From assembly GCA_005408345.1 (NCBI GenBank), contig SEMN01000205.1, positions 186,001 through 250,000 of the forward strand: a stretch of 64,000 nucleotides of DNA, given 5' to 3'. Below the pieces are notes generated by a model. It saw nothing but the letters and a program-made list of their open reading frames with translations, was not told the origin of the DNA and did no database searches. Position numbers and translations under genes: made by a program. Positions 1-12,600 of this stretch are shown here, piece after piece; positions within the stretch are counted from its first letter, which is position 1; the number at the start of each line of letters is the position of its first letter. The stretch comes from Macquaria australasica. Its lineage: Eukaryota > Chordata > Actinopteri > Centrarchiformes > Percichthyidae.

Positions 1-423
1 TTTTTTTTCTTGCCTTTAGACATGTCAGTTGTAGTATGCAGATGGTAACGGCATGTCAGTACATTTTGCAGAGTGTTCTCTCACAAGCTCCATGGGGGGA
101 TCTCAGAGGCGCAGGGTCTTATGAATGGCACCTCATTAGAAACAGATTTTGAATTCAGATTTTCCTCATTTTAAATACGACAGTCATTCTTTTCTAAATC
201 TTATGTAAAACGGGTAAACAGCATTTTAACCTCCCACGTGTCACCAGTCAAGCCTTTAGGATCCTGCAGTAGGTGGAGTCTTCTCCTTCTGCCTCTTTGA
301 TGTATTCTCCTGTTTGCCTGGTCCTCAGCTCCTCCCCCTGCACTCCTCCCCTGCACTCCCTCAACCCAACCTACAATCCCACTCATGCACACTGCGGCCT
401 CTCTTTCTCCTGAGTACCGCAAG

Positions 424-520
424 GAGTAACCTATCAAGCCTTTGCTGAAGGATGTTATAAATGAAAATTTTAGCCAATATTCCATCCACTTTGCTAACTG
501 GATTCAGTGATATGTGTTCC
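424..520 (+). promoter_or_regulatory. adarb1: Predicted editing complementary sequence (ECS) of adarb1
   Basis: Read as RNA, this intronic block pairs with 1059-1154 just before the exon at 1171. Pairings seen: 424-430 with 1148-1154, 438-442 with 1136-1140, 449-453 with 1125-1129, 458-463 with 1115-1120, 464-470 with 1107-1113, 496-500 with 1078-1082, and 508-520 with 1059-1071 (one mismatch). Small mismatches and bulges lie between these segments. ADAR2 pre-mRNA in mammals carries such an intronic arm for self-editing, and fish conservation has been reported as I recall. The assignment here is inference from complementarity. Confidence 0.75.
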
Positions 521-1058
521 CCAGTACAGTATATTTCAGAACCTGCAGTTTAAAACTGAACACTTAAAATGTACCTAATTTCTCTGTAAGCAGTCAAGTG
601 ATTAAAAATTGATAGCGTGGATGAGGAACAGCTCTTTGTGTGTGTGTGTGTGTCAATGTCAAGTGTTGATATGTGTGCTTGTATTTGTGTGCATTTATGT
701 TTGAGACCCATAACACTGTGCAAACTGAAAAGTGTGCAGTAATTGTTTTACTTGAAAATATTTTTCTCCCACTTTACCCTGACTATTAGAATAACAAGCC
801 TTCATAACTACGATTTTAATTATGAAGATATATTAAGAGGTTAATTTCAAAATTAAATACCATACAACCAAAATATAGTCAAAAAAATAAATTCCCTACA
901 CTGTTTTGAATGTTGTCCAAGGTACATCTCTAAGAACTTGGCATATATTTAAGAACAGTAGATTTACCGATGGTGTTCTACTATTTGTAGTAATATCGAT
1001 AGACTATAGGTTGATATGTTCAATGAAATTAAAAGCCAGCTTCTCTTGCTTTGATAAA

Positions 1059-1170
1059 GGAACACAAATCATTGGTTCAGTTCCAAAGAGTGATAAAGGA
1101 ATCTATAAATTTTGCATTTACAAGATCCTGCAACGAAGGCGTTGTAAGTTACTCTTTCTGGGCACCGCAG
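1059..1170 (+). promoter_or_regulatory. adarb1: adarb1 self-editing site and alternative 3' splice site region
   Basis: The normal acceptor is the CAG ending at 1170. An AA at 1122-1123 lies so that its use as an AI (read as AG) acceptor would add exactly 47 nt (1124-1170), the same insertion known for mammalian ADAR2. Both adenosines face U in the predicted duplex with 455-456, flanked by a G-G and a C-A mismatch. The added 47 nt shift the frame to a TAG stop at 1291-1293. Confidence 0.75.
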
Positions 1171-4100
1171 GTTCGAGCAGCACTGATGTTAAGGAAAACC
1201 GAAACCTGGACAACGTGTCCTGCAAAGACGGGGTGGGAGTGGCTGAACAGCTCCCCAATGGAAGCGGCCTGGGCAGTCGAAAGCGCCCCCTAGAAGAGGG
1301 AAACAATGGACACACACACTCCAAGTTTCGAGCCAAAAAGCGCAAGAAAACACCGGGGCCAGTCCTGCCCAAGAATGCTCTGATGCAGTTGAATGAAATC
1401 AAACCGGGTCTGCAGTACAAACTGCTGTCTCAGACAGGACCAGTCCATGCACCAGTTTTTGTCATGACTGTGGAGGTCAATGGACAGATGTTTGAGGGCA
1501 TGGGCCCAACTAAGAAAAAGGCTAAACTAAACGCAGCTGAGAAAGCACTGCGTTCTTTTGTCCAGTTCCCCAATGCCTCTGAGGCACACCTGGCCATGGG
1601 TCGAACACTGACGGTGAATACAGACTTTACATCTGACCAAGCTGACTTCCCAGATATGCTCTTCAATGGCTTTGAGACACCAGCCGCACCTGAAGAATCG
1701 TTCTATGTAGGCTCCAATGGTAGCAGCTCCTTAAACTCACTAGGGGAGTACCCACTGCCCACACCACCTGGCAGCAACCTTGCCCAGGCCCCATTGCCCC
1801 CTCCATCTGCTTTCAGCTCGCCCTCCAGTGGCAAAAACCCAGTCATGATCCTCAATGAGCTCAGACCAGGCCTCAAATATGACTTTGTCTCAGAGAGCGG
1901 GGAGAGTCATGCCAAGAATTTTGTGATGTCAGTAACAGTGGATGCACAGACATTTGAAGGTTCAGGGCGCAACAAGAAGCTGGCTAAAGCCCGGGCAGCA
2001 CAGGCCGCCCTCTCAGCTCTCTTCAACATGCAGCTAGACCAGACACCATCCCGGCAACCCATACCAAGAGAGGGATTACAGCTTCACCTACCCCAGGTAA
2101 GATATTCATTTTCTTTATAGATTGTTAGAATCTGACCAGATCGAAACAGAAACTCAACCAAGATGTTCAGCAACTGGGACCACACGGGGCATCAGTCGTA
2201 TGCTTTATTCAGTCGCAGTGCATTGAAAAAGGTCTACCTTGTTTTAAGCTTTGGCTCAGTAATTACATTCTATTGTAAAGTCACTGAGCTTTCAGGTTCA
2301 CTCAACATCAGGCCTTTTAAGTATGAATTATTTTGAATGATCACATTGTTTTGTGAATTTAATAAGCCAAAGAAACCGTTTTTAAGAAATTCTGGACACA
2401 AAAATTTTAATCATTAGAAGTAACTCTCAAAGTTACGAGATTTTTTATATTATTTAGGGGAGTAACAGCAGATCCCAGATCGTTTTTTTCTCTTTTTTCA
2501 CCTTGCTTTTAAAAAGAATGCAGTGGCATATCAGACACATCATTTTCATTTTTCAAATTCTGCCTTCATTAAAGCTGTCATTGGTTCATTTATTTGACCT
2601 TGTCAATCATCAGTAGGCTTGAAACAGTAATTGGAATTCAAAGAGAGAGTTGAAAATGACAAAACTTGAAATCACAAAGACTGAAATGGGTTTTAGAAGT
2701 GCATGGAGCTGTAAAGCTCTAAAAGATCCTCTTTTTTTAACACTGTACATTGGATCCAAATAATCATTGTCATGCAGATAATCAAAATGCCAGTGCCTGG
2801 TCCATATCTTACTTCTCCCTAGGGTATGTTCATTTTTCAGATTAATTACACCCCTAATGAGTGTATTCTAAAAGGAATGGCTGATTAGATTATATCGTCA
2901 TAGTATAATTTGGTCAGTTACTCCTCAGAGATTTGACAGAAGATGTGGCCAGAACTAAACAGGAAAGCTTTGTTGTTCACCGCAGTCTGTATGAACCTCC
3001 CCTGGATTTTTCTTTTGGGTTGTAAAGTGGTCTACTCCAAACTGTTCCACCTGTCAAATTCTGATGTTCAAGTAGGTAATCATTAAAACCTCAGTCTCAT
3101 CAGGTGTGCAGGGACTAAGGGCAGGTGGTTGCTTTTTGATGCCACTGTAGAGGTGACTGTCAGAGCCATGGCAGTGTGTGAAGAGAGATAACACTGTCAG
3201 CAGAGCTAATCAGCACAACACACTGTCAACAGTCCCCTCCCCAAAGCCTTTTTTTTTCTTTACTTACTCTCTCCACTTGTCAACTGATTTATTTGATGAG
3301 AACCCCATTTTAACGATGGCGCCCATCTAATTGCTCTGTTAATTCTCTGTCGCTTGGTATTTTATTTCTGCAGCCTGTTTCCATCTGGCAAGGAACTAAT
3401 GGTTGGAGTACACTGCTGTTGCAAAGAACATGTTAACTTTAGTTTTGTATTTTATAGTTTGAGTTGGTTTTGTTGACGCTCAAACCATCAAAAGCTTAAA
3501 AATAAGCGTTCTTTTACTCAAATATTTTTTTGGACATGTGTTTTTTTGTCCAAGTAATCAGTACTTTTTTTTAGTTTTTTGTGCTCCTAGAAATGAACAG
3601 TCATTTCTGCACCATAGACGACCTTGGCATTCGAAAGTCAAATGATCTGGCTTCGAGTGGGTGACTCCAAAGTAGCAGGGAAGTAATATTGGACTAATCT
3701 TTTTAATTTGTGGTCATCCAGGCGTCATCTCTCCTCTTGGTTGTCGTCATTTTCCTTCACATTAGCAGTGGATAAAGAGCCAGCAAGAGGAGGTGGCTGC
3801 CCAAGAACAAAAGATGTGTGAAGTTCACTTGAGGTTCCCCCTAGAGTTTAGATTAGTTTTAAACCTTGTGCAATGTCGACGAACACTTTGTTCACATCTA
3901 TTGCCCAGGTTTACTTGTTTGGTTTTTGCTTCTTGTGATTCACTGTCAGAAGGGAGATGGAAAATTACAACTGTCATGCCAAACTCAAGCATCGTTGCTT
4001 GAAAAACAGTTAGGTATACGTCAGGGGATCAACCCAGTTTCACTTGTTGCCGTTTCAACACTTTCACTCTTGTTTGGAGCTGAATGCGAACACTGTGACA

Positions 4101-7100
4101 GGTACATGGTGCTCTAGGGGAAGATAACATCAGACGCGCTTTGTAAGCTGACACATCTGAAACAAGCTCGTGTTTGTGTGACTGTGTGTATGTATGTGTG
4201 TTTCTTCCTGTTGTGTGTCTGCGTGTATGTGTGTGATTCCAGGTTCTGGCTGATGCCGTCTCTCGTCTGGTGGTGGATAAGTTCAGTGAGCTGACAGACA
4301 ACTTCACCTCCCCTCATGCACGACGGAAAGTCCTAGCAGGGGTCGTCATGACAACAGGTAGATTCGGGGGAAGAGATGGTTGGTGCTTTTATGCTTACAA
4401 AATACGGCACTGACAGTCAATTTTCAAGTATTATCCAAAGGAGGATTCAGGTTGCAAGGCTCATAGAGAGAAGCTGACAGTATTCACAGTTAAGTATCAA
4501 TTTGTTCAGTCTAATGATGTTTCTCAGAAAATGAATGGCCTTTTTTGCAACACATGCAACATTTATGAGTTAAACAACACATGCAGTTTTGTGTTCTGTC
4601 CTATCACCAGTGGTGGAATTTAACTAAATACATTCACTCAAGTACTGTAAGTACAAATTTCAAACTTCACTTGAGCATTTCCATTCTTCGCCATTTTATA
4701 CTTTAATACTCCACTCTATACCTGACAGACACTAAATTAAGATTCACATGCAAATACATATGATGAGCTTATAAAATACTGTATGATGCATTGTTATAGA
4801 TTAGACAACCCAACAATGGAAAGGAATGAAAAAGTTGGAAATCTTAAAATAACATGTACTATTTCTTCTTCATTGAAAAATCTACAGTCTTTAAATATGC
4901 AAATATTTTTCAAAAACTTTTAACTGCTGGACACAAGATGTCTGCTACTTCACTGAAAAAGTCAATTCTCAGTGTGTGTAAGTTGCATACTGGACCGTGA
5001 TTGGTTTCCAAACTTTGTGATGTCACAGAATCTTGCTCGTAGGGACACATCTTAAACTGAGATTTAAGGGTGAACAGCAGATGAATGTGAAAATAGCCTT
5101 CTGGTGTCAAACTCTGCACAGTGAAGCCTTTTTGAGTGGAGGGGGGCTGTAAAATTAGCTCCATATCGACCAACCACACAGTAAAATACTACTCACACAA
5201 TAATACATCAGTATTAATTATCTAACAATATGATAAATAATAACACTCGTATGTGCCATTTTTCTGCATTTTGTACTCTGACTTTTGATACGCAAAGTGC
5301 ATTTTGCCAATGATACTTCAGTAACAATTTCAAAGCTGAACTTTTACTTGTAATAGAAAACTCTGTCTTATCAAGGGCATTAAAACACAGTTTATACCAG
5401 TATCACAAGTACAGTATGTACTTTAAGGGTTGACTAATATGTCTTGTTCCCTCTACCGCCAACAGGGACAGATGTGAAGGAGGCGCAGGTCATCTGTGTC
5501 TCCACGGGAACCAAATGCATCAACGGTGAGTACATGAGCGACCGTGGCCTGGCACTCAATGACTGCCACGCTGAGATAATCGCCCGACGCTCGCTCATCA
5601 GGTACCTCTACACGCAGCTGGAGTTCTTCCTCAGGTCAGTGGATGATGTAAAATGTGTTTTCTTCAAGCACAGTTCAGTGGGTTGCTTGTTATGTCGGGA
5701 GGTTGTTTGTATTGATAATGTAATTAAATGTAGTTACACTGCCCTTTGCCATATCTAATTCCATTCACTTTAAGTCCAGTTAAATTAGCTATAATGGGAA
5801 AAAAAATGTAACTAAAGGTTTTGCGCCGTATTAAATTTTCCATTCGTCTGTTGTCATAGCAACAACAAGGAGGACCACCAGAAGTCGATATTCGTGCAGT
5901 GTGACAAGGGAGGCTACAGGTTAAAGGACAACGTTCAGTTCCACCTCTACATCAGCACCTCGCCCTGTGGAGACGCCAGGATCTTCTCTCCACATGAGGC
6001 CGGAGTGGAAGGTACGGAGCGATCGCAGAGCATCCACTCGCTGCTTTCACACCAGCCTCTCCTCCTCAGCTCAGCCAGACATGTTTTTAATTTGGTCTCA
6101 TCTTAGTTCCCAATCCAGTTTCAGCAACACAGCAACAGTGTTTTCTATTTAATTCAATTTGTAGGTTTTCCTCTTTTGCTTGGTTTCATTTAATTAGAAT
6201 TTTACTCCAACGTCCAAATACGCATTACAGACACATTTAAACAAGGCTCTAGTAATTAGAGCTTTTTGTCATTTGCTGTCTGTCTCTATCAGTCTTTGCC
6301 CCCGTACAGCCCACCCACACTGTCTGTCTGATTAACCTCCCTCTTACTCTTGTCAAAGTGTTTTCCGTTGCACATGGCAGACTGAATAGAAAACAGCCAC
6401 ATTCAATTAGTCACTGAATAGATGGCACCTGCTGGTGGAACAGCAGAAAACATTGATAACATAATAATAAATAATAGGTCACGCTTTTGTGGAAGCCATT
6501 TTTTGCTTTCTATTCTTGGAATCTCTGTTTTCTCATGTTGAGGAGATGTTTGGAGGTATTTGCACATTGACAGAGGTCCAAAATTTCAAGCACAGGTGAC
6601 CTTTTCTATCATATGTGAAGGTGTTTAATAAACCAATCACATTTGTCTTGATACAGGGAGCTAGTCCGTGATTTCTTCTACAGTTTTATGCTTTTATATA
6701 TGTGTCTCTTTTTTTATTCCTCTTTTCCCGTGCTGTCTCACTCAGACCAAGGAGACAGACATCCCAACCGGAAAGCACGGGGTCAGTTAAGGACCAAAAT
6801 TGAGTCGGGGGAGGGCACCATCCCTGTGAGGTCCAGCAACACCATCCAGACCTGGGACGGGGTGCTGCAGGGGGAGCGGTTACTCACCATGTCCTGCAGT
6901 GACAAGATCGCAAGGTAATTTGGTTCAAACTTAGTTCAGTTACGGCCTTCACAAAGTATTACTGCAGACACTGTTTGTGATTTATGTTTTAGTTAATATT
7001 CAGTTGTAACTAGCAGCTGTTTTGTTGATGAGATGATTGATATCACTCTTGTGTGTATGCTAAATATGAAGCTACTGTAGTGCCTGCAGCCGGTTAGCTT

Positions 7101-8287
7101 AGCTTAGCACAAAGACTGGAAATGGGGGGAAGAATTCAAATAAGTGTATTCCCAAAATGTCAAACTATTTCTTTAAGCAGAATGTATATTTTGTTTCATA
7201 TACAACAAGCAAATATGTTTCATTCTCATGTTGTAACTTAACCATTATTTTGCCATACAGTATGCATATTTTATGATGTGTTTTATTTACTCATACTGCG
7301 ATGAATTGCATCATGTCCTCGCTTTGTCATTTGAAGTCCATCATTTTCTACAGGGAGTGTCAGGGACAGCTGAATTGATGGATCCTCTGTCCCAGGGGCA
7401 TTTTTGCAGGCAGATCATAGCGTCTTTAGTCTCTGTCCATGTTCAAGGCAACACTGAGCTTCCCTTGTGATGAACGATAAAACTTCTCCATAACTCTTCC
7501 CACGAGCCCCTTTTTTCTTCTCCTCCCTCTCCTTCCTTCTCCGTCCGGGAATCGTAATATCTTGCCTGAACGCACAGAGTGATTTAATGCTGAGTGTGTG
7601 TTTGATGAGGGAGATCTCGACTGTGTAGCGGATGCTGTTTGCACTCTGTGAGAAGTGTTGTTGCCCTTTCAGCGTGTCAGTACCGGTACTAGTGATTCAG
7701 ATTTTGTGTGGTTGTCCAAAGTGGAGCGATCCAAGTCAGTAGAGGACAAAATAGGTTGGAGACCATACATTTAGTCATGTGGGGGGGGGGGTTCTAGGCC
7801 AAGCGATAAGAGAGCATCAGAAATTTAACCATTTTATTAAGATAAGGGATTGGTATTATGAGTATATCTCTTTCACTGTGACGAAAAGACTATGCAAGGC
7901 TTCTCACTCTGCCATGACACAGCTATTAACCAGGTGAGAAATCTGCTGCCCACCTGCTTCTGTCCCCCGTGTGAGTGATTGTTAGCCGCGGGGCTGCTAT
8001 TTAATACAGCAACTGACTGGCACACTTTGACCATGCCCGTAATGTTCCCTCCTTACACATTGTTTTCTTTCCTCTCATTTTCCTTTGATTACATGCCCAG
8101 CCCCACGGCTTCAGCGAGAACAAGCAGTTCTCTGCCTTAGTGTCTGTTGTTCCCAGCTATTTGAATGGGCTTATTAGCAAGCAGGCAAAGCTCTTGTGGG
8201 TTATTGCTCTGTGTTTGCCCTGTTTCCTCCTGTCGTTATTTCTTTAACAGCTGATTACATGGGCTTCCTGACTTGTTCTGACCCTGT

Positions 8288-8350
<63 letters not shown>

Positions 8351-9583
8351 GTATGTGTGTAGATGCACAGAGCATGATATTGAATAAGATAACAGAGAAA
8401 TACAGAGATGTTTGACAGGAATGAAACTGAATGCCTCTGAAAACATAACTCAAAATGTGTGTGCTTGCTTGTTTGTGTTTTTTGTATATACTGTGTGTGT
8501 CCTCTAGAGAGTTTTCAGGTGTATTTGTGTAAATCTGTGTGTGTGTGTGTTCCTGCACTTTGTGCACGGCACAGAATATTATGAAGCTGTTTGACTGTGC
8601 TGAATGTGTGCTTTACTGCTCGCAGCTATGAATTTGGAGATTTCATTTTGCCCTCCCTGTTTCACACACAATATCACGCACTCTCTCTCTCTCTCACACT
8701 CACACACGCACACGCACACACACATATACACAGAGAATATTGCATATGGAAACAATGGTCCTTCCGAGTAGCCTGGGGTCTTGTGCTTGCATATTCCTCA
8801 TTGTTCTGAGTCCATGTTGGTAATTTCACACACACTCAAACAGTCTGCCTGAAGTGAAAGGTAGAATGAGAAGAGCTCATCATTACACTGTCAGTGTCCA
8901 ACAAAAAGACCAAAACCAACAATCCTACTAACTACTAGTGTCGCCTGTGTAGCCCAAGCCTCATATTTCTTATTCCTCTGTGCCGTTGAGCTCCAATAAC
9001 TATTTAAAAAAAGACATAATTGAGTTACACTGGGTGATCCTTCATTACCATGAACACACACACTATAGTTTATTAATCCCAAATACACCATCCTGTTGCC
9101 CTAAATATTTGCTAATACACCAAATGTGCGTTAATCCGCAGCTGAAAATAGTCCCTAACAAATGCACTATTTGCTCCTCTTTGAGTGATGTTTACTAAAG
9201 AAAAAACACAGTGCCCAGCTGCTTTAGGTAATCTTTTTTTTTTTTTTTTTTTTTTAAATGAAACCATGTATTTGTGACCTTTTTTTGAAGATTTATGTCT
9301 TAGGAATGAATGGGTTTTGTCCTGAATGCCACACATAGGGTAGGGAAAACGTATTTAGAGACTAAAACATTGTTGGTTGTTTGTTGGTGGAATTTGTTGG
9401 CAACAAGAAATATATAAAATAACACCAACTTTAGCCTTTAAGTCTTTCGTCTCGATCTAACTTTTGCTCTCTCCCTTCGTCTACTCTCTCACCCTTTCTC
9501 TCTCATCTTTCTCCTTTCCTCTTGCTCCTATTTTCTCACCCCTCACGCTCTCCCTCACTGTCTCCCTCTTTCTTGTCTGTTTC

Positions 9584-9621
<38 letters not shown>

Positions 9622-12600
9622 TCTCTGTCTGACGATGCTTCACAGAGCATGTCAATGGGAAAATGACTGGGGAGAGATGGCTAATGACACAGCGTAGAAA
9701 TACACAGAAGTTTGTAGAAAATGAAATTGGATACCTTAGAGTGTACACAACTGTAGGATTGTGGGTGATCGTGTGTGGTAGATTGCATTGGCTGGTTATG
9801 TACTAATATATTTTGCTTGTGCTGTTGCATGTGTGTGTCCACATATACACATACAACATTATCATATTTCTCAGTCTCTGAACTTTTCGATGCTCAAGAA
9901 ACTTTCTCTCCTTTTCATGTTTGTCATACAGAACACAGTCCTCACCAGGCACTTTTTAGGCTGATTACAATCATTCCTACATGTCATCCATTGAAAATCA
10001 TCTGCATTTTTGTGAAGCATATTTTTCTGGTTAAGTCAATGAGGGATTGACAGTTTGTAATAACAATTTAGAATGAAAATTGAGAAAATATTGGTAGAAA
10101 CGATGGCGTTTGCTGTTGCTCTAATCATAAAGAGCTCACACATATATTAAGTGGTTGTTCTCAACCTTCGTTTGCTGATTGTGGCAGCTAATGCAGATGG
10201 TTGCTATGGAATCAAGGTGTCCATCATGCAGTTCATTTGAATGTAATTGATGTTTTCTGTGAATATGAATAAAATCTTGTGAGGTGAGCCAAGGTGTTTA
10301 GTTTGGTCTGATGTGACTATTTGACTTATCTTCTGGATAACTGACAGAGCTCTAAATGGAAGTGTGTTTTCAGGTTAACATTATTTAAACAAATGTCTCC
10401 ATATTCACCACAAAAACGCAGTTAAAAACAGCACATGTCCAGCAAATAACCTCCAATTCCAGGTTATCTAATGTGTTTGTGTGTTTTCTCTCTGCAGATG
10501 GAATGTGGTGGGCATTCAGGGCTCTTTGATGAGCTATTTCACAGAGCCAATCTACTTCTCCAGCATCATCCTTGGCAGCCTTTACCATGCTGACCACCTC
10601 TCCAGGGCCATGTACCAGCGCATCGCAGATATCGAAGACCTGCCCCAGCAGTTCACCCTCAACAGGCCTCTACTCAGTGGTCAGTGCCTGCTTTGATGTG
10701 GAGTAGATGGGGAAATGAGAAAAAGAAAATCTGATAAGATTTCTGCTGAAAGATGCTGAAGTTTTAACTTAACAAGAGTTCAGGCTGAAGTAAGAGCATG
10801 ATCATGTTCACAGTTTCATGTTTTGAGGGAATCTCCTTGTTAATCTTTGCCAATCAAACTCCAGTTCTCTAAATATCAAAAGAGGAATCCTAATCAGCAA
10901 ACACATTTATCCTCCTCACTGGTCAGTCCACAGGAAGACAGTTATTGCTTTTCTCCTCTGTTTGATCTGAGCTGACATTTACCTAGTTCCTGGGAAATTT
11001 GAATAGTTTTATCATTTTGTGTAAATTTTCAGCATTGGCTTGACCTTTTATAAAGGCCAAATAGACCAAGACTACTGCACTTTTTTTTCTTTTCTTTTTT
11101 TTTTCTGACTTTCCATTTTTAGATGTAGCCTTCAGTCTTTGTCTTCTTGTTGTTCAGAGGACTTTGTAAAACACTAGCATGTAAAATGTCCCTCCAAACC
11201 TTTTTGCATGAACCACATTTGGTTCTTAACTCTCATTTAGCTTATTTTGTCCTCTTTCTTTCCTCTAATTTTAAGAAAAATTTTATTTTTTAATAGTTTC
11301 TGACCTTTCATTTCCCTTTCTGACCCACTCTTTTTCCTCTGCCTCTCATTTGTATATAAAATAGTACTACATAAGGTACTATACACTTGCTACAGACATT
11401 GATTACAACAGACAAGACAAGAACAGCTGCTGGAGTAAAAGTCATTTTGATTTGATTGACCATTCACTAAGCCCTGACCCCTTTAGTTACTGTTGCCATG
11501 CCTGTCAAGCTGTCCATTCAACATATGCAGTGTACGGTGATAACGGTGGGAGAATTACCATCGAAATTCGAAGTAATTTTTGAAACAATGGGTCCTTGAT
11601 TTCAGACGGCGGTAAACAACAGCCGTTTTTTCATCCCTAGACTGCGACCAGCTGCAGCTAGCTAGCTAATTAAGCTAACGTTAGCTCCATGAGTTGGTTG
11701 AAAACTGTTACTGGCTGACTTTGGGTTTCAACATTGTTCTTGTCTTGATCGGTAGAGCCAGAGTGTTATGTATGATAAGAAAAAATGTAAGATCAGACTG
11801 GTCAGGCCCTGTTTTGGCTGCTTAGTTTTTTTAGCTTTTAGGATGGCGACTAAAATATGTGTTTGGCAAATGTATGACTATTTCAAGTACCATTGGCTGG
11901 GGTTGCTGGATTGTAAACTTCCCCAATACCAGTAAAGAACAGGACAGAGCTGCTAACGTTAGCCTGAACTTTGATAGCATCCAGGACCGGCTTCCACACA
12001 GTGGGGAAATGCTACACAGTAGATGTTCCAGCCATAAACAGGGTTATATTTAACCTAACTTGTAACCACACAAAGTAATGTGTTTAGTTAATGATGTGCT
12101 CCTTGGCCTTGGAAGTAACAATCAGTAACTACTGTAGGTAGTAAGCCAATTAGCTGGACATGCTAACGTTTGCATGTTACGTTATCCATTTCTTACAGTT
12201 TTTCTCTTGTGTTTTTGGTTTATGAAAGGCTAAAAAACACAACCCCCCCAAACTCTTTAAATGCAGAAATCCAAAGCTTGATAGGCCTGCAGTGCCAAGT
12301 TACTGTTGCCAAGCTGTTATTGGACAATTGCACTTTGGGGGAAGGTTTTAGCGAATCAACAGTTTTAACAAATAAGAATTAATAAAACTCAATCCATGAC
12401 AGCACCAGTACGAACCAAAACAACAAAAGCTACTTCAACACTCAAAATCAAACAGATGAAGTGACGCTCTGGTCATGTTTTTTTAAGATCCTAGGGGATG
12501 ACTAGGGGCATCATATCACAGGGCCCGGAGCGATATGCAGCTCCCCCTGCTCCTCCTCTCTGGTTGCTCTCTAAATGGCGGGTAAAGGAGATAATAGTAG

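Larger units (their letters stand above)
1..1170 (+). other. adarb1 intron upstream of the dsRBD exon (window-edge part)
   Basis: The intron enters from the left edge. It holds the two arms of the predicted editing duplex and a short (GT) run near 637-652. No coding exon was recognised. The frame upstream of the exon stays open back to about 906, but that part reads as AT-rich intron and resembles no ADAR2 sequence. Confidence 0.7.
6915..10497 (+). other. adarb1 intron rich in simple repeats
   Basis: A 3.6-kb intron between the GEGTIPVR exon and the WNVVGIQG exon. Besides the repeats listed separately, I see no coding exon. Open frames through the CA/GT and CT tracts are artefacts of low complexity. 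Confidence 0.7.

Noticed and set aside
906..1170. Open frame continuing upstream of the adarb1 dsRBD exon to 906
   Set aside because: It shares frame with the exon, but the encoded residues do not resemble ADAR2, and a good acceptor at 1170 plus the family exon border fit better. It overlaps the predicted editing duplex.
7920..8270. Possible conserved non-coding element in the adarb1 intron (similar impressions at 23930-24070 and 48930-49080)
   Set aside because: Balanced base composition only; without alignments nothing in the sequence itself supports function.
8244..8567. Minus-strand 107-codon open frame through the GT repeat
   Set aside because: His-Thr repeats come from the (CA)n tract; no sequence similarity on either side.
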